A stretch of DNA of 64,000 bases from assembly GCF_900142205.1 (NCBI RefSeq), contig NZ_FRAA01000001.1, positions 1,386,796-1,450,795 of the forward strand, given 5' to 3'. Shown here piece after piece: positions 53,273 to 62,916 of the stretch (position 1 is its first letter; each line of letters starts with the position of its first letter). The notes under the pieces were generated by a model. That model was given only the letters and a program-made list of their open reading frames with translations. It was not told the DNA's origin and made no database searches. Origin of the DNA: Reichenbachiella agariperforans (GTDB lineage Bacteria; Bacteroidota; Bacteroidia; Cytophagales; Cyclobacteriaceae). The position numbers were made by a program, and so were the translations under genes.

Positions 53273-55094
53273 CGGTCAGTTGTGCATAGTTGTAATAAAC
53301 GGCGCCCTCCATATCGCCAGCGGCATTGTAAAACCAAGTCTGAACGAAAGCCGGCCCTTTGGGCAGATTTTCGATCCTAAACTCTACACCATCGACCTCT
53401 GGATCTGCTTGTTTGGTCTGGTCTACAAAGACCTCTTCGCCATTCCATATTTTGATCCGTGCTGTAGCAATACCCAGTGCTTGACCAGGGCCCGCAGCAC
53501 TCAGGGTGGTTTCGTCCTCGATCTCTTTGGGCCAGCGGCGCAGATCGAACTCGTAAGTCCCAGATTGATCAAATTCGACCGCAATAAAGCCACTACCCGT
53601 CGATCCCTTTTTTACATTGTCCTGATTCCAGATGACCGTACCATGAAAATCATGCGCCAAAAGATGAGACTCGGGCTCTTCTTCGCTACCTACTATGATG
53701 CGTGTGTACTCGTCTGATCGCTCGTCGACCAATTGCCACCACTCTTCGTACTCCTGCTGTAGCTCAGCCACCACATCGGTATAGGCGGGATTGTCAATGA
53801 TATTGTTTTCTTGTTTGGGATCTACCAGCACGTCGTAGAGTTCCCAATCCGTATCGCTACTGTTTCGGATCAAACGCCATTTATTCACAATTTGATCTCC
53901 CTGCCAGTTGTCTTTTTTGACTGATAGCTTTTTGTATTTCTGGGGAAATTCCGTCCACATGTCGTTGATCGTGACCGCTCTGTTTTTGTAATCTTGAGGG
54001 TCATTGGTCGGATCTTCATCCAAAAATGGCAGAATACTGCGCCCCCGGATTTTGAGTTTCTCTGGTCTGTTTCCCAAATCCTTCAATCCCAATACATCCA
54101 TGAAAGTAGGCAACCAGTCTATGTGGGCAGTCAATGCGTCGACCTCTCGGCCTTGGCCTTTGCCTCCCAGGTGTCCATTGGGCCAGCGAACAAAACAAGG
54201 CACTCGAGTCCCGCCATCATAGTTGGAGCCTTTGCCTCCACGCAGATAGCCCCCCGCACCATTGTCAGTAGTGAAAACTACAATGGTATTGTCCGCAATA
54301 CCTTTGTCCTCCAAAAATTGCAGCAAGCGCCCGTAGTTCTTGTCAATGTTCTCAATGGTACCCACTTTGGCACTCACACCTTCGCGCGCATCTGGTGGCA
54401 TCACATGAGGTGCGTGGGCCGTACCTAGCGGTATGTAGGCAAAGAAAGGCTTCTTATTCTGGATGTTTTCTTCCATAAAATCCATGGCTCGGTTCATGAA
54501 GAAATTGGTCGTAAAAGTGCCTTCTATACCATCGTCTTCATCGGTCATTTTGACCAACTCATCGTTGACCCACACGCTGGCGGTTTGATTGGTATTGTCC
54601 CAGTAGTCGGGCTGCTGTCCCGTGCCTCCACCTTTGATCCAAGCTACATGCTCAAAGCCACGGTCTTTCGGACGGAAAGGGTAATTGTCTCCCAAATGCC
54701 ACTTGAAAAACAAACCTGTCGCATAGCCGTTCGCTTTGAAGATATCCGCCATGGTGATTTCGTCGGCTCGCATCATATTGCGGCCATTGATCGTATGCCA
54801 AACGCCCACTACATCGGCGGGCCTACCGGTGAGCAATGCCGCCCGGGTAGGCGAACAACTCGGCGAGACATGAAAATCCGTGAGTCGAACCGACTCCTTT
54901 GCGAAATTGTCAATATTGGGCGTTTGAGGGGCATTTTCTTTGTAGTATGAAAATGCGCTGTGGCTGATATCATCCGGCATGACGAAGATAACATTGGGTC
55001 GGGAATCTTTTTGCGGCAATGATGTCGACTCACAGCCTAAAAACCCCAGAACCAAGCAACCTACTAGTAGAACTAGTCCCATTGTATTTTTCAT
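53265..55094 (-). CDS. S1-family sulfatase with C-terminal beta domain, lipoprotein
   Basis: Sulfate-ester hydrolase; 609 aa from the start chosen at 55094, where ATGA overlaps the GH95 stop and the signal [20 protein letters not shown] follows with lipobox LGFLGC. The ATG at 55109 would overlap by 19. The metal pair is in MPDDIS; the formylglycine motif is C80-S-P-T-R, acceptable (C-x-P-x-R) but less common than CxPSR. The GKWHLG block reads FKWHLGDN, keeping Lys and His. It shares the C-terminal beta domain ([11 protein letters not shown]) with the sulfatase at 38611-40428 and is its paralogue. Subfamily undetermined. Confidence 0.92.
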   Translation of the reverse strand: MKNTMGLVLLVGCLVLGFLGCESTSLPQKDSRPNVIFVMPDDISHSAFSYYKENAPQTPNIDNFAKESVRLTDFHVSPSCSPTRAALLTGRPADVVGVWHTINGRNMMRADEITMADIFKANGYATGLFFKWHLGDNYPFRPKDRGFEHVAWIKGGGTGQQPDYWDNTNQTASVWVNDELVKMTDEDDGIEGTFTTNFFMNRAMDFMEENIQNKKPFFAYIPLGTAHAPHVMPPDAREGVSAKVGTIENIDKNYGRLLQFLEDKGIADNTIVVFTTDNGAGGYLRGGKGSNYDGGTRVPCFVRWPNGHLGGKGQGREVDALTAHIDWLPTFMDVLGLKDLGNRPEKLKIRGRSILPFLDEDPTNDPQDYKNRAVTINDMWTEFPQKYKKLSVKKDNWQGDQIVNKWRLIRNSSDTDWELYDVLVDPKQENNIIDNPAYTDVVAELQQEYEEWWQLVDERSDEYTRIIVGSEEEPESHLLAHDFHGTVIWNQDNVKKGSTGSGFIAVEFDQSGTYEFDLRRWPKEIEDETTLSAAGPGQALGIATARIKIWNGEEVFVDQTKQADPEVDGVEFRIENLPKGPAFVQTWFYNAAGDMEGAVYYNYAQLTDE

Positions 55095-57628
55095 TTCTCT
55101 TTTTTCCATTTTCCTATCAAAGTAATCTGGTCACCAGACTGCATCTCGATATCATAGACATTACTCTTAGGTGGTGTGTACCCTTCTAGCTTGGCCTTTT
55201 CGGAGATCAATGGCTGCTGGATCTCTGGCGTCTGGTAGAAAGCGTTGGGATTTTCTCCTTTCGCCTGCTTTAGTTTTTTTCTATCCAAGGTCAATGCACT
55301 GTATGACCGAACTCTGAGGTTGCCGTCTAGCGTAGCGCGGATTTTGGCCTCCACCAATTGTCCGTCTTTCCATTCCATAGACTCAATCACAAAACCTCCT
55401 CTGGCTCTGAGTCCGGTCACCTTGCCCTCTTTCCAGACGTCAGGCAGGGCTGGCAGCAAGTGAATGGCACCATCGTGACTCTGTAGCAGCATTTCGGCTA
55501 GACCAGAGGTAAATCCAAAGTTGCCATCGATCTGGAAGGGAGGGTGTGCGTCGAGCATATTGGCATAAGTGCCGCCCCCTTTGGGCGAATCGGGTCTGCC
55601 TACAAGTTTGATCTGTTCGCCCATGAGCTTGTAGGCATGATTGCCGTCGAGTAGTCGCGCCCAGAGGTTGATTTTCCAGTTCATCGACCAACCGGTAGAT
55701 GGGTCACCTCTGTAGATCAGCACATTCTTGGCTGCCTCGAAAAGCTCTGGATTGCGATAAGGTGATATCTGATTGGACGGTTGCAAAGCATAGAGATGCG
55801 AGACATGCCTGTGCTTGTCCTCAGGATCATCCCAGTCCTGGATCCACTCCTGGATTTGCCCATGTTGCCCGATTTGGATCGGTGCAAGCTGCGGCAAGGT
55901 GTGTTCTATTTCATCAATGATCTCCGCATCTTCTCCTAGCAACTTGGCCGCTGCGGCAGTCTTGGTCAGGATATCAAATACCAACTCATTGTCCATGGTA
56001 GCGCCGTACTGGATATTGACCATATTGGGAAAATGCGCTGGGCGGTTTTCGGGTGAAGTGGAGGGTGAAATAATCAGCCATCCATGCTCCGGCTCAGGCA
56101 CCAAGGCACTCAGACAAAACTGCGCCGCCCCCTTCATGGCCGGGTATACTTCTCGCAGATAGGTCAAGTCTCCGCTATACTGGTACTTGTCCCATAGGTG
56201 CTGCGACAGCCACACCCCGCCCATAGGCCATACGCCCCAGGTAGCACCATCTACAGGTCCGCAGATACGCCACAGATCTGTATTGTGATGGGTGACCCAC
56301 CCGTCAGCGCCATACATGACCTCAGCGGTCTGCTGGCCTGCTACGGACAGTTCTTTGACCATCTCGATCAACGGCTCGTGCATCTCCGGTAGATTCGTCA
56401 CCTCGGCCGGCCAGTAGTTCATTTCTGTATTGATATTGATGGTGTATGCACTCTTCCATGGCGGGTTGAGCTCGTTGCACCAGATCCCCTGCAGGTTGGC
56501 TGGCTGCCCACCAGGCTGTGATGAGCTGATCAGCAGGTAACGTCCGTATTGAAAGTACAATGCAGCCAGAGCCGGGTCATTGACCGTACTAAAGTTTTTG
56601 ATACGCTCGTCGGTAGGTTTATTTGCTTCTTCGGTCTGTCCCAAATCAAGCGCCACACGATCGAAAAACTGCTGATAATATTTTGTGTGTGCCGTTTTTA
56701 GTTCTTCATAAGTTTTGCCGTCGACAGCATTGAGATAGTCCACTGCGCGCGCATGCTGATCAGCAGAAACATCCTGATAGTTGACAAAATTGGTGGCAAT
56801 CGAAACATAGACGGTCACGCTGTTGGCATTTCTTACCGTGAGCGAAGTATCGCCTGCAATCAATTCTCCGCCTTCTGGCAAAAACTTCACCCGTGTTTCG
56901 AATTTGATTTTTCCTTCGGTACCTGCTGCATCTTCAGGCAGACGATTGCTTTTTCGGTCGTTGTTTCTACCGACCATTTTCAACAGGTCATTGCCTTCTG
57001 TGGATATCGTCACCAACTCCGGTTTGGGACGGTCCATAGTAGAAGTGAAGCTAATCTGCCCTGGTTTGCTCGCCGTGAGTCGCACGACCAATACCTGATC
57101 GGCAAAAGATGTAAAAACCTCGCGTTGAAAATCTACTCCACCTACTGTATAGCTTGTCCTTTGGATGGCTCCACTGATATCCAGCTCACGATAATAGTCA
57201 CTGTAATTGTCATGACCATCAAACTTGAAATACAAGTTGCCAGCGGTCTCGAAAGGCATGCCGTGAGAAGTCTTGGATATCAACTTGTCGTTGGCCAGAT
57301 GGTGTGCTTCCTTGTACTTACCGTCAAAAAGCAGTTGGCGCATTTCGGGCAAAACATCTCTGGTTTCGGGGTTGTCATTTCGATGTGGCCCTCCTGACCA
57401 AAGCGTACCTTCGTTGAGTTGGATATTCTCCTGCTCAGGCACACCGAAAACCATGGCGCCTAAGCGACCATTGCCGATAGGCAGTGCCTCGTTCCAGTTG
57501 GGTGCCGGCTCGTCGTACCACAGTTTCAAGTGCTCTCTATCTGACTTCACTTCCATGCTGGATGGAGCACAAGACCCCAATACCAGCAAAAAGACTAGCC
57601 CATATACGTACTCAATATTTCTTTTCAT
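55091..57628 (-). CDS. GH95 alpha-L-fucosidase/galactosidase, lipoprotein
   Basis: Inverting alpha-L-fucosidase or alpha-L-galactosidase; 845 aa, full length. The lipobox ends at C20. The family start [27 protein letters not shown] (36-62) opens the N-terminal beta domain; the alpha/alpha-barrel carries N398 and N400 ([14 protein letters not shown]) and D701 ([13 protein letters not shown]), the residues that by recall act as the base set in GH95. A C-terminal beta domain follows. Tightly packed between GH39 (6 nt) and the sulfatase (4-nt overlap). With GH29 and the GH141-like protein it makes three fucosidase-type families in the island. Confidence 0.94.
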   Translation of the reverse strand: MKRNIEYVYGLVFLLVLGSCAPSSMEVKSDREHLKLWYDEPAPNWNEALPIGNGRLGAMVFGVPEQENIQLNEGTLWSGGPHRNDNPETRDVLPEMRQLLFDGKYKEAHHLANDKLISKTSHGMPFETAGNLYFKFDGHDNYSDYYRELDISGAIQRTSYTVGGVDFQREVFTSFADQVLVVRLTASKPGQISFTSTMDRPKPELVTISTEGNDLLKMVGRNNDRKSNRLPEDAAGTEGKIKFETRVKFLPEGGELIAGDTSLTVRNANSVTVYVSIATNFVNYQDVSADQHARAVDYLNAVDGKTYEELKTAHTKYYQQFFDRVALDLGQTEEANKPTDERIKNFSTVNDPALAALYFQYGRYLLISSSQPGGQPANLQGIWCNELNPPWKSAYTININTEMNYWPAEVTNLPEMHEPLIEMVKELSVAGQQTAEVMYGADGWVTHHNTDLWRICGPVDGATWGVWPMGGVWLSQHLWDKYQYSGDLTYLREVYPAMKGAAQFCLSALVPEPEHGWLIISPSTSPENRPAHFPNMVNIQYGATMDNELVFDILTKTAAAAKLLGEDAEIIDEIEHTLPQLAPIQIGQHGQIQEWIQDWDDPEDKHRHVSHLYALQPSNQISPYRNPELFEAAKNVLIYRGDPSTGWSMNWKINLWARLLDGNHAYKLMGEQIKLVGRPDSPKGGGTYANMLDAHPPFQIDGNFGFTSGLAEMLLQSHDGAIHLLPALPDVWKEGKVTGLRARGGFVIESMEWKDGQLVEAKIRATLDGNLRVRSYSALTLDRKKLKQAKGENPNAFYQTPEIQQPLISEKAKLEGYTPPKSNVYDIEMQSGDQITLIGKWKKEK

Positions 57629-57634
57629 AATCCC

Positions 57635-59272
57635 TTAATCAATCTGCTCGATCAGCACCAAGCTCCATGGAGTCAGCTCCCGATCAATCTCTATATTCCC
57701 CTTTTTATCCGCCGTGACAAGTTCCGTCTTTAGGTTCTCTGCATACTGCTTCATCACCTTGATCTGCTCACGTGTCGGTGGCTCTGGCTTGTCCATCGAT
57801 TCCCAGTAGTTGTAGATATTACCGCTTTCCCAATCCAACACTTCTAGTTTGAACTGTGCCCCTGGTTTCAAATCAGTGAGTTTAAATTTCAGTTGTCTAC
57901 TTTTACCATTTTCGTATTTGTCTATTTTTCGGATACTTGAAGGTACTGCTTTGTAGTGGTCTTCTGGGTAGTTGTAAGCCAGTGATACGATTTTTCCATC
58001 GCCAGAATCTCGGCTCACGAAGAGGTAATCGTTTTTGTAAAGTTGCTCATCGCCCAGCTGATGCAACATGCGGTAGGCATGATACGAGGGCTTCACCAGG
58101 CCCTGATAGTTGATCATACCAAATCCGCCATGAAAGATGCTTTCTCCACCGCCTTTTTCCTCAAAAATATCGGTGAATGTCCAAAAAGCCAGCGAGTTAG
58201 TCAAACCGATGCAGTCCAGGTTGACCTTGGCTATATAAGCTGCCGGAGGCAAGAAGTCATGCATCGCATCGCGGCTATTGGGGCTGGTATTCCACTCTGT
58301 GAGGTGGATTTCTGCATCAGGATAGGCACTTTTTTTGATCACCTCATTGAGCCATTCTATATCATCTTTTGTGGAGTTTACATATCGTGAAAAATCTTTC
58401 CCTTTGCCCGTTGTGGGGTTGAATGGGTAATCCGTAGGGTAAGGGTGGGTAGATATAAAATCCATCGGGAGTTTCTCTTCTTCACAAAAGGCTAAGAAAT
58501 CTTCAATCCAAGAGCCTTTCCACTCTAAGTCGTTGATATTGTCTGCAGTAAAGGTGATCAAATCACCATCTCTACTCTCCACCTCTCCGTCGTACCTGCC
58601 ATCTGCTACGAAGTTGCTACTCGATGGCCCTCCTACTTTCAAACGCTCGTCTACCGATCGCACAGCAAGTACAGATTGTCTATACAACTCAAAGTACTGT
58701 GACTTAGTCCCGTCGAAAAAACCATAGTATAGGTTAGGTTCATTCCATACCTCGAAATACCACGTGAGTACCTCGTCAATACCATAGCGATCCACACAGT
58801 GCTGCGTAAAAGCCTGTACCAAATTGTGCCACTCATCGTACTTGGACTCATCGGGTGTGATGTTGGCTTTCCACCAAAACTGCGTCTTGCTGTTTTCGGC
58901 TGCTAGAGGGGTAGGAAAAAACGCCAACTCCACAAAAGGTCGTACGTTCAGATCCAGCATACGATCAAACAGATCGTCGATGTACTGCCAGTTGTAGGTG
59001 ATCTTACCATCCTTCTCGAAGACGGGGAACATATCGTCGTGGAAGATGCCATGGAATCGCACATACTCGAATCCACAGTTCTGCTGTACCATCTCCAGCT
59101 GCTCCAGCCATCCGGCACGCAGGCCTTCGTTGGCTCGCCCTGCCCCTACACTCTTGCTCCAAAAGTGTTCGAACTTTTCTCCTTTGGACTTTGCACTTAC
59201 AGTGACCGGTTTTTGTGCCCAGGTCATGCCAGCTTGCACTAGCACCAATAGTAGTATCAATATTTTTTTCAT
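57635..59272 (-). CDS. GH39 glycoside hydrolase, secreted
   Basis: Retaining glycosidase of GH39, which holds beta-xylosidases and alpha-L-iduronidases; 545 aa, Sec signal ending ~TWAQ (20). The TIM barrel has acid/base E178 in FEVWNEPN and nucleophile E326 in HLTEWNTS; FEYVRFHGIFHDDMFPV (68-84) is characteristic. A C-terminal beta-sandwich ends the protein. In a lyase- and sulfatase-rich locus either xylose or iduronate removal is plausible. It follows GH43 by 70 nt and precedes GH95 by 6 nt. Confidence 0.9.
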   Translation of the reverse strand: MKKILILLLVLVQAGMTWAQKPVTVSAKSKGEKFEHFWSKSVGAGRANEGLRAGWLEQLEMVQQNCGFEYVRFHGIFHDDMFPVFEKDGKITYNWQYIDDLFDRMLDLNVRPFVELAFFPTPLAAENSKTQFWWKANITPDESKYDEWHNLVQAFTQHCVDRYGIDEVLTWYFEVWNEPNLYYGFFDGTKSQYFELYRQSVLAVRSVDERLKVGGPSSSNFVADGRYDGEVESRDGDLITFTADNINDLEWKGSWIEDFLAFCEEEKLPMDFISTHPYPTDYPFNPTTGKGKDFSRYVNSTKDDIEWLNEVIKKSAYPDAEIHLTEWNTSPNSRDAMHDFLPPAAYIAKVNLDCIGLTNSLAFWTFTDIFEEKGGGESIFHGGFGMINYQGLVKPSYHAYRMLHQLGDEQLYKNDYLFVSRDSGDGKIVSLAYNYPEDHYKAVPSSIRKIDKYENGKSRQLKFKLTDLKPGAQFKLEVLDWESGNIYNYWESMDKPEPPTREQIKVMKQYAENLKTELVTADKKGNIEIDRELTPWSLVLIEQID

Positions 59273-59303
59273 GTCTTTATCTGCTTTATTCTAATTCAAA
59301 ATC

Positions 59304-59332
59304 AGCCTCTATAGCCATTCTACTTAGAGGCT
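59304..59332 (-). terminator. Hairpin between GH43 and GH39 genes
   Basis: An 8-bp stem (AGCCTCTA / TAGAGGCT, 13-nt loop) followed on the minus strand by GATTTTG, 10 bases after the GH43 stop. Probably a weak terminator inside the unit. Confidence 0.5.
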
Positions 59333-59342
59333 TGGGGTTTTA

Positions 59343-60698
59343 TCATTGCTCGTCCTCAAACACCTGCTCCAACTCGATGTAGTCGATGGCCAGCTGCCCT
59401 TCGGAGGGTTTCCAGTTTCGTTTGAATATTCTCACCTGATTGTCACCTGCTTTGAGCTCTACGATACCAAAATCGATCGTGGTGAACGCCGTGGATTGGG
59501 GAAACTTAAACTCCCGGTACTGGTGACTATTGATCAGGATGTCGTGGTTGGATTCACCATCAGGCGAAGCGTACCTCACTTTGAAACGGTACTTGGCCGG
59601 TTTGGCCACTTGCGCCAGCATGGTCACGTGATCGTAGGGGTTGTCGAAGTTGGTCACATAGCCCTTGCCACTGTAGCCTTTGATCCAGGTATATACAAAG
59701 ACATTGTAGAGTTCTCCGCCAGCAGCAAAACCATTCTCCGCCTCCAGGTGTATGGTCGTTTTGGTGCGCTTGGCTTTGCCCAAACCTTCTTTGGAAGGGA
59801 CTATCGGGATGATGTTTCCTTTCTTGTCGTACTCCAGATAGTCAGCCATCACCGAACGAGTTTCGCTCAATCCCCCAGACAACCAGGCACTGTGATAAAA
59901 CATGATGTCTTTCCCTTTGTAGGTAACAGTGCCTCCATGATTGGTACCACTTTGCCCTTCGAAATCATCGATGAATACTCCCTTATAATCATAAGGACCC
60001 AACGGCTGATCGGCCACTGCATAAAACATCTTCTCAGGCCATCTGCGTGGAGTCAGGCCTGGATAGGTCAGATAGTATTTGTCTTGACGCTTGTGCACCC
60101 AAGGCCCTTCGAATACATGTGTCAATTGTGAGGTCAACTCCACATAGGTCTCTGGTTTGATAGACATCAAATCCTCGTTCAGCTCCGCTGCGAAACATTT
60201 TCGGTCATGCCCCCAAAACAAGTAAGGTGTCCCTTCGTCGATAAAGATGGCCGGATCCTGACCAAACTCTACCCCCTTGACATAGCCCAGATCGGTGAAT
60301 GGCCCCTCAGGCACATCACTTCGCGCCACCCCAGTACGGAACAACCCAATTCCGGCTTCTTTCATACAGTAGATGATATAGTATTGGCCTCTATAATAAG
60401 CAGCGTCCATTGCCCAGGCGTGACTCTCGGCCCAATCGACATTGTCTAAATGCAGGATACGTCCATGATCTGTCCAGTTGACCATATCTGTAGTGGAGAA
60501 GGCATGGTAGTCGGTCATGCCATAGTGGTTGTTGGACCCGGGCTCGTCGCGTGTGGTATAAACCCACAGGCGCTCATCCTCAGGCCATACATGAGGCGAT
60601 GGGTCGGCGGTATACAAGTGTGTGAATATGGGGTTTTGTGCTTGAGCTATCCCCATTGAAATCATGGCTATTAATAAAAAAGTACTCCTACGTATCAT
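59343..60698 (-). CDS. GH43 glycosidase with C-terminal CBM-like domain, secreted
   Basis: Inverting exo-glycosidase of GH43 (xylosidase/arabinofuranosidase/galactosidase types); 451 aa, signal ending ~AQAQ (21). Five-bladed propeller with general base D32 (TADPSPHVW), pKa-modulating D148 (FGQDPAIFID) and general acid E197 (FEGPWVHK). Residues ~315-445 form a beta-sandwich of CBM6/CBM35 type (IHLEAENGF ... IDYIELEQ). First gene of the GH43-GH39-GH95-sulfatase series; a candidate regulatory motif lies 129 bases upstream. Sugar specificity cannot be fixed from sequence alone. Confidence 0.9.
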   Translation of the reverse strand: MIRRSTFLLIAMISMGIAQAQNPIFTHLYTADPSPHVWPEDERLWVYTTRDEPGSNNHYGMTDYHAFSTTDMVNWTDHGRILHLDNVDWAESHAWAMDAAYYRGQYYIIYCMKEAGIGLFRTGVARSDVPEGPFTDLGYVKGVEFGQDPAIFIDEGTPYLFWGHDRKCFAAELNEDLMSIKPETYVELTSQLTHVFEGPWVHKRQDKYYLTYPGLTPRRWPEKMFYAVADQPLGPYDYKGVFIDDFEGQSGTNHGGTVTYKGKDIMFYHSAWLSGGLSETRSVMADYLEYDKKGNIIPIVPSKEGLGKAKRTKTTIHLEAENGFAAGGELYNVFVYTWIKGYSGKGYVTNFDNPYDHVTMLAQVAKPAKYRFKVRYASPDGESNHDILINSHQYREFKFPQSTAFTTIDFGIVELKAGDNQVRIFKRNWKPSEGQLAIDYIELEQVFEDEQ

Positions 60699-60826
60699 GC
60701 TATATTTTCACTCGGCAACAGCAATACCACCCTACAAAATCAGTCATATAAAAACCATTTTTATGGAAGTCCTGCATCACCTGTCATTATGAAATTTAAA
60801 ACTAGACATGAATGCAAACCAAGAGC

Positions 60827-60844
60827 ATAACTTATGGTTCAAAT
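60827..60844. promoter_or_regulatory. Candidate regulatory motif ATAACTTATGGTTCAAAT
   Basis: Lies 129 bases upstream of the GH43 start, within the 249-bp gap 60699-60947, and resembles stretches at 9535-9552 and 40560-40577. Nothing else was recognised in this gap. Confidence 0.35.
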
Positions 60845-60947
60845 AGCTATATATATGATCCAAAACAGCCTCTAATGCCTTGATGCTGCTTATTTCATAA
60901 CATAGGAAAGAAAGTAAACCTCCATTCTCTATTTAACTATGAGCTCA

Positions 60948-62336
60948 TCATTCATCCAACACGAGCAACGAAGCTTCTATATGATTATCTGTCCCAAGAT
61001 CGGCCACCTCTCCGTTAGTAACGACCCTATTGCGGCTAGCTTCTGAATTGAGCTCCACAGGCATACCTGTAGAGTTATGAAGTGCCACCCTTGAGGTTGA
61101 TGCTGAGCCCAAAGGGCTAAAACCATTGTTGGCAGGTGGTCGTGTGGTGCCGATTCTGATGGGGTGCGATTGTCCTCTTGTCATATTTCTCCATTTGCTT
61201 AGAGTTACCTGATGGTCATTGCCAGAGATGAGTGCTAGAGCATGTACGGTAGTCTGAGATTCAGTGGGTAGAAGAAACATCTCCACATGGGATGGTTGAT
61301 CTCCATACACGTACAACAAAGGACCATGAGCAACATCACCACGGCTATTTTGAACCGTGACTCCCCCTACATTGTAACCCACTTCACACCCTATGGTTTC
61401 ACTATCTTTGATCAACACATCGTCTGTGATCTTCCCAAAAGCAAAACCGATGCGTGTGTTTTTTGCCTTGCAGTTGACTGCTGTCACGGCTCCAGTTTTG
61501 ATCCCTTTTACTCCACCTTTTCCGTACATTCGAAAGCCACATTCGTTAAGTGACTTGGTGTAGCCTCTTGGGATCAACTTCTCTCCGCTGTAATTAGTGT
61601 ATACGGATGCAAAGCTATTGTCATACGCCAATCCCGAAGTTTCGGCGAGCATCGCATCGGTCGTTCGGGTCACACCTTCAGCGTAGCAATTTTCGAAATA
61701 GACATTTCGACCGCCCTGCACAAAAAAGCAGTGACCAAAGGCTTTCGAATAAATAGAACTATCTACTATGCTGTCGTTGAGTCCTTCGATACACATCCCG
61801 CTATGCTTTTGTAAACGAACGAGTGCTCCTCCACCTTTGCCCAACAAATCGCCATAGCCATAAGGTGACGAACCACTGATATTGAGCGTGACTTTTTCTA
61901 TCTTCACATTGTCTCCTGCTACAGTCATGGAATGACCTCCTTTGAATGTAGGGTGATTGCCAATATCTGTGACTGTAAGCCCTTTGATATGAACGTTGTT
62001 TCCTCTCACATATAATTCGATGACTCGAGCCTTAAAAATGCTCAAGAGTTCGGTATCCACTTCTATAGTTACTCCTGTCAAATCAAAAGTATTGTCACTA
62101 CCACTAAAATCGATCATAGCATATCTGCCTACACCATCCGGTTTCGTTTTCTTCACCACTTTCTCGGTCAGGTAATCCTTCATTTGATACACGCCAGGCT
62201 GCATACTGACGATATTTCCATCCTGAGCTGCATATTTGGCTAATTCAGTGATGGAATGGACCTTTATTTCTGCTGCCTGTATTGCGCTGTGGCTCAACAG
62301 TAATCCAATGATCCAGTAACCTATTTTTCTTTTCAT
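60948..62336 (-). CDS. Right-handed beta-helix protein, paralogue 6 of 6
   Basis: A 462-aa secreted protein (signal ends ~IQAA, 22), beta-helix only. Motifs: GSSPYGYGDLLGKGG, QKHSG, FGHCFFVQ, EGVTRTTDAMLAE, ECGFRMY. Overall opening and ending (SITELAKYAAQDGNIVSMQPGVY; STGMPVELNSEASRNRVVTNGE) closely follow paralogue 1 at 34007-35365, so these two form a subgroup. The second Asp of TDD is Ala here, as in paralogue 5. Enzyme family unassigned. It lies 8 nt after the RbsD/FucU-like gene, hence in the GH116-led operon. Confidence 0.75.
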   Translation of the reverse strand: MKRKIGYWIIGLLLSHSAIQAAEIKVHSITELAKYAAQDGNIVSMQPGVYQMKDYLTEKVVKKTKPDGVGRYAMIDFSGSDNTFDLTGVTIEVDTELLSIFKARVIELYVRGNNVHIKGLTVTDIGNHPTFKGGHSMTVAGDNVKIEKVTLNISGSSPYGYGDLLGKGGGALVRLQKHSGMCIEGLNDSIVDSSIYSKAFGHCFFVQGGRNVYFENCYAEGVTRTTDAMLAETSGLAYDNSFASVYTNYSGEKLIPRGYTKSLNECGFRMYGKGGVKGIKTGAVTAVNCKAKNTRIGFAFGKITDDVLIKDSETIGCEVGYNVGGVTVQNSRGDVAHGPLLYVYGDQPSHVEMFLLPTESQTTVHALALISGNDHQVTLSKWRNMTRGQSHPIRIGTTRPPANNGFSPLGSASTSRVALHNSTGMPVELNSEASRNRVVTNGEVADLGTDNHIEASLLVLDE

Positions 62337-62344
62337 ATCTTTCG

Positions 62345-62890
62345 TTATTCTGCTTTGCCCATGACACTTCGCAATTGCTTTTCTTTGTCCTCACTCCAAT
62401 AGTCACAATCCAGATTGATAAAAACGGAGGTATAGGGGATGGTCATATTGGTTTTGAGAATCAATACCTTATACATCTCCGACGCACGATCCAATTGCTC
62501 AATAATCTGTTCGTGTGACATCTCAGCAACTTCACTGCTACCCAATATCCTATTTAAATCCTCTTTGTAGCTCCCTACTCCAGGTGCATCTTGGTCGGTC
62601 ACAAAAGCCAGCTCTTGATCGAACATAATTTTTGGCCTTACATGAGGACTTAATTCAATTTGCTGCAATAGGTAGGTCAAAATTTCTGTTTGGCTTTCCC
62701 CTGTTACCAGCGTGGTGATCCCTTTCGAATTTTGTGAAGGATAAGCCGAATCGGCAACCACAATCCAATTGCGATGGCCCAACTCAGCAAGCTGAGTATC
62801 AAATGCTGATTTCCAATCGTTTTGACATCCACAAAAAGTGATGATTATCAAGGCCAGCATCAGACCAATTTTCTTTCTTTCTCTATTCAT
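62345..62890 (-). CDS. RbsD/FucU-like sugar mutarotase, exported lipoprotein
   Basis: A 181-aa protein that resembles the RbsD/FucU family (D-ribose pyranase, L-fucose mutarotase): LGHRNWIVVADSAYP (37-51) matches the G-H-x-[DN]-x-[IV]-x-[IV]-AD motif with the catalytic-type H39 and D47, and LILKTNMTIPYTSVFI (143-158) matches the terminal R-T-G-E-x-x-PYANIIL segment, though the Gly-Glu is not conserved. Unlike the cytoplasmic family it has a lipoprotein signal ending at FCGC (C22). Between GH116 and a beta-helix gene, it may convert anomers of a released sugar outside the cytoplasm. The assignment is motif-based. Confidence 0.65.
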   Translation of the reverse strand: MNRERKKIGLMLALIIITFCGCQNDWKSAFDTQLAELGHRNWIVVADSAYPSQNSKGITTLVTGESQTEILTYLLQQIELSPHVRPKIMFDQELAFVTDQDAPGVGSYKEDLNRILGSSEVAEMSHEQIIEQLDRASEMYKVLILKTNMTIPYTSVFINLDCDYWSEDKEKQLRSVMGKAE

Positions 62891-62916
62891 CAGCTTTCTA
62901 AAATCCGTTGTATTGT

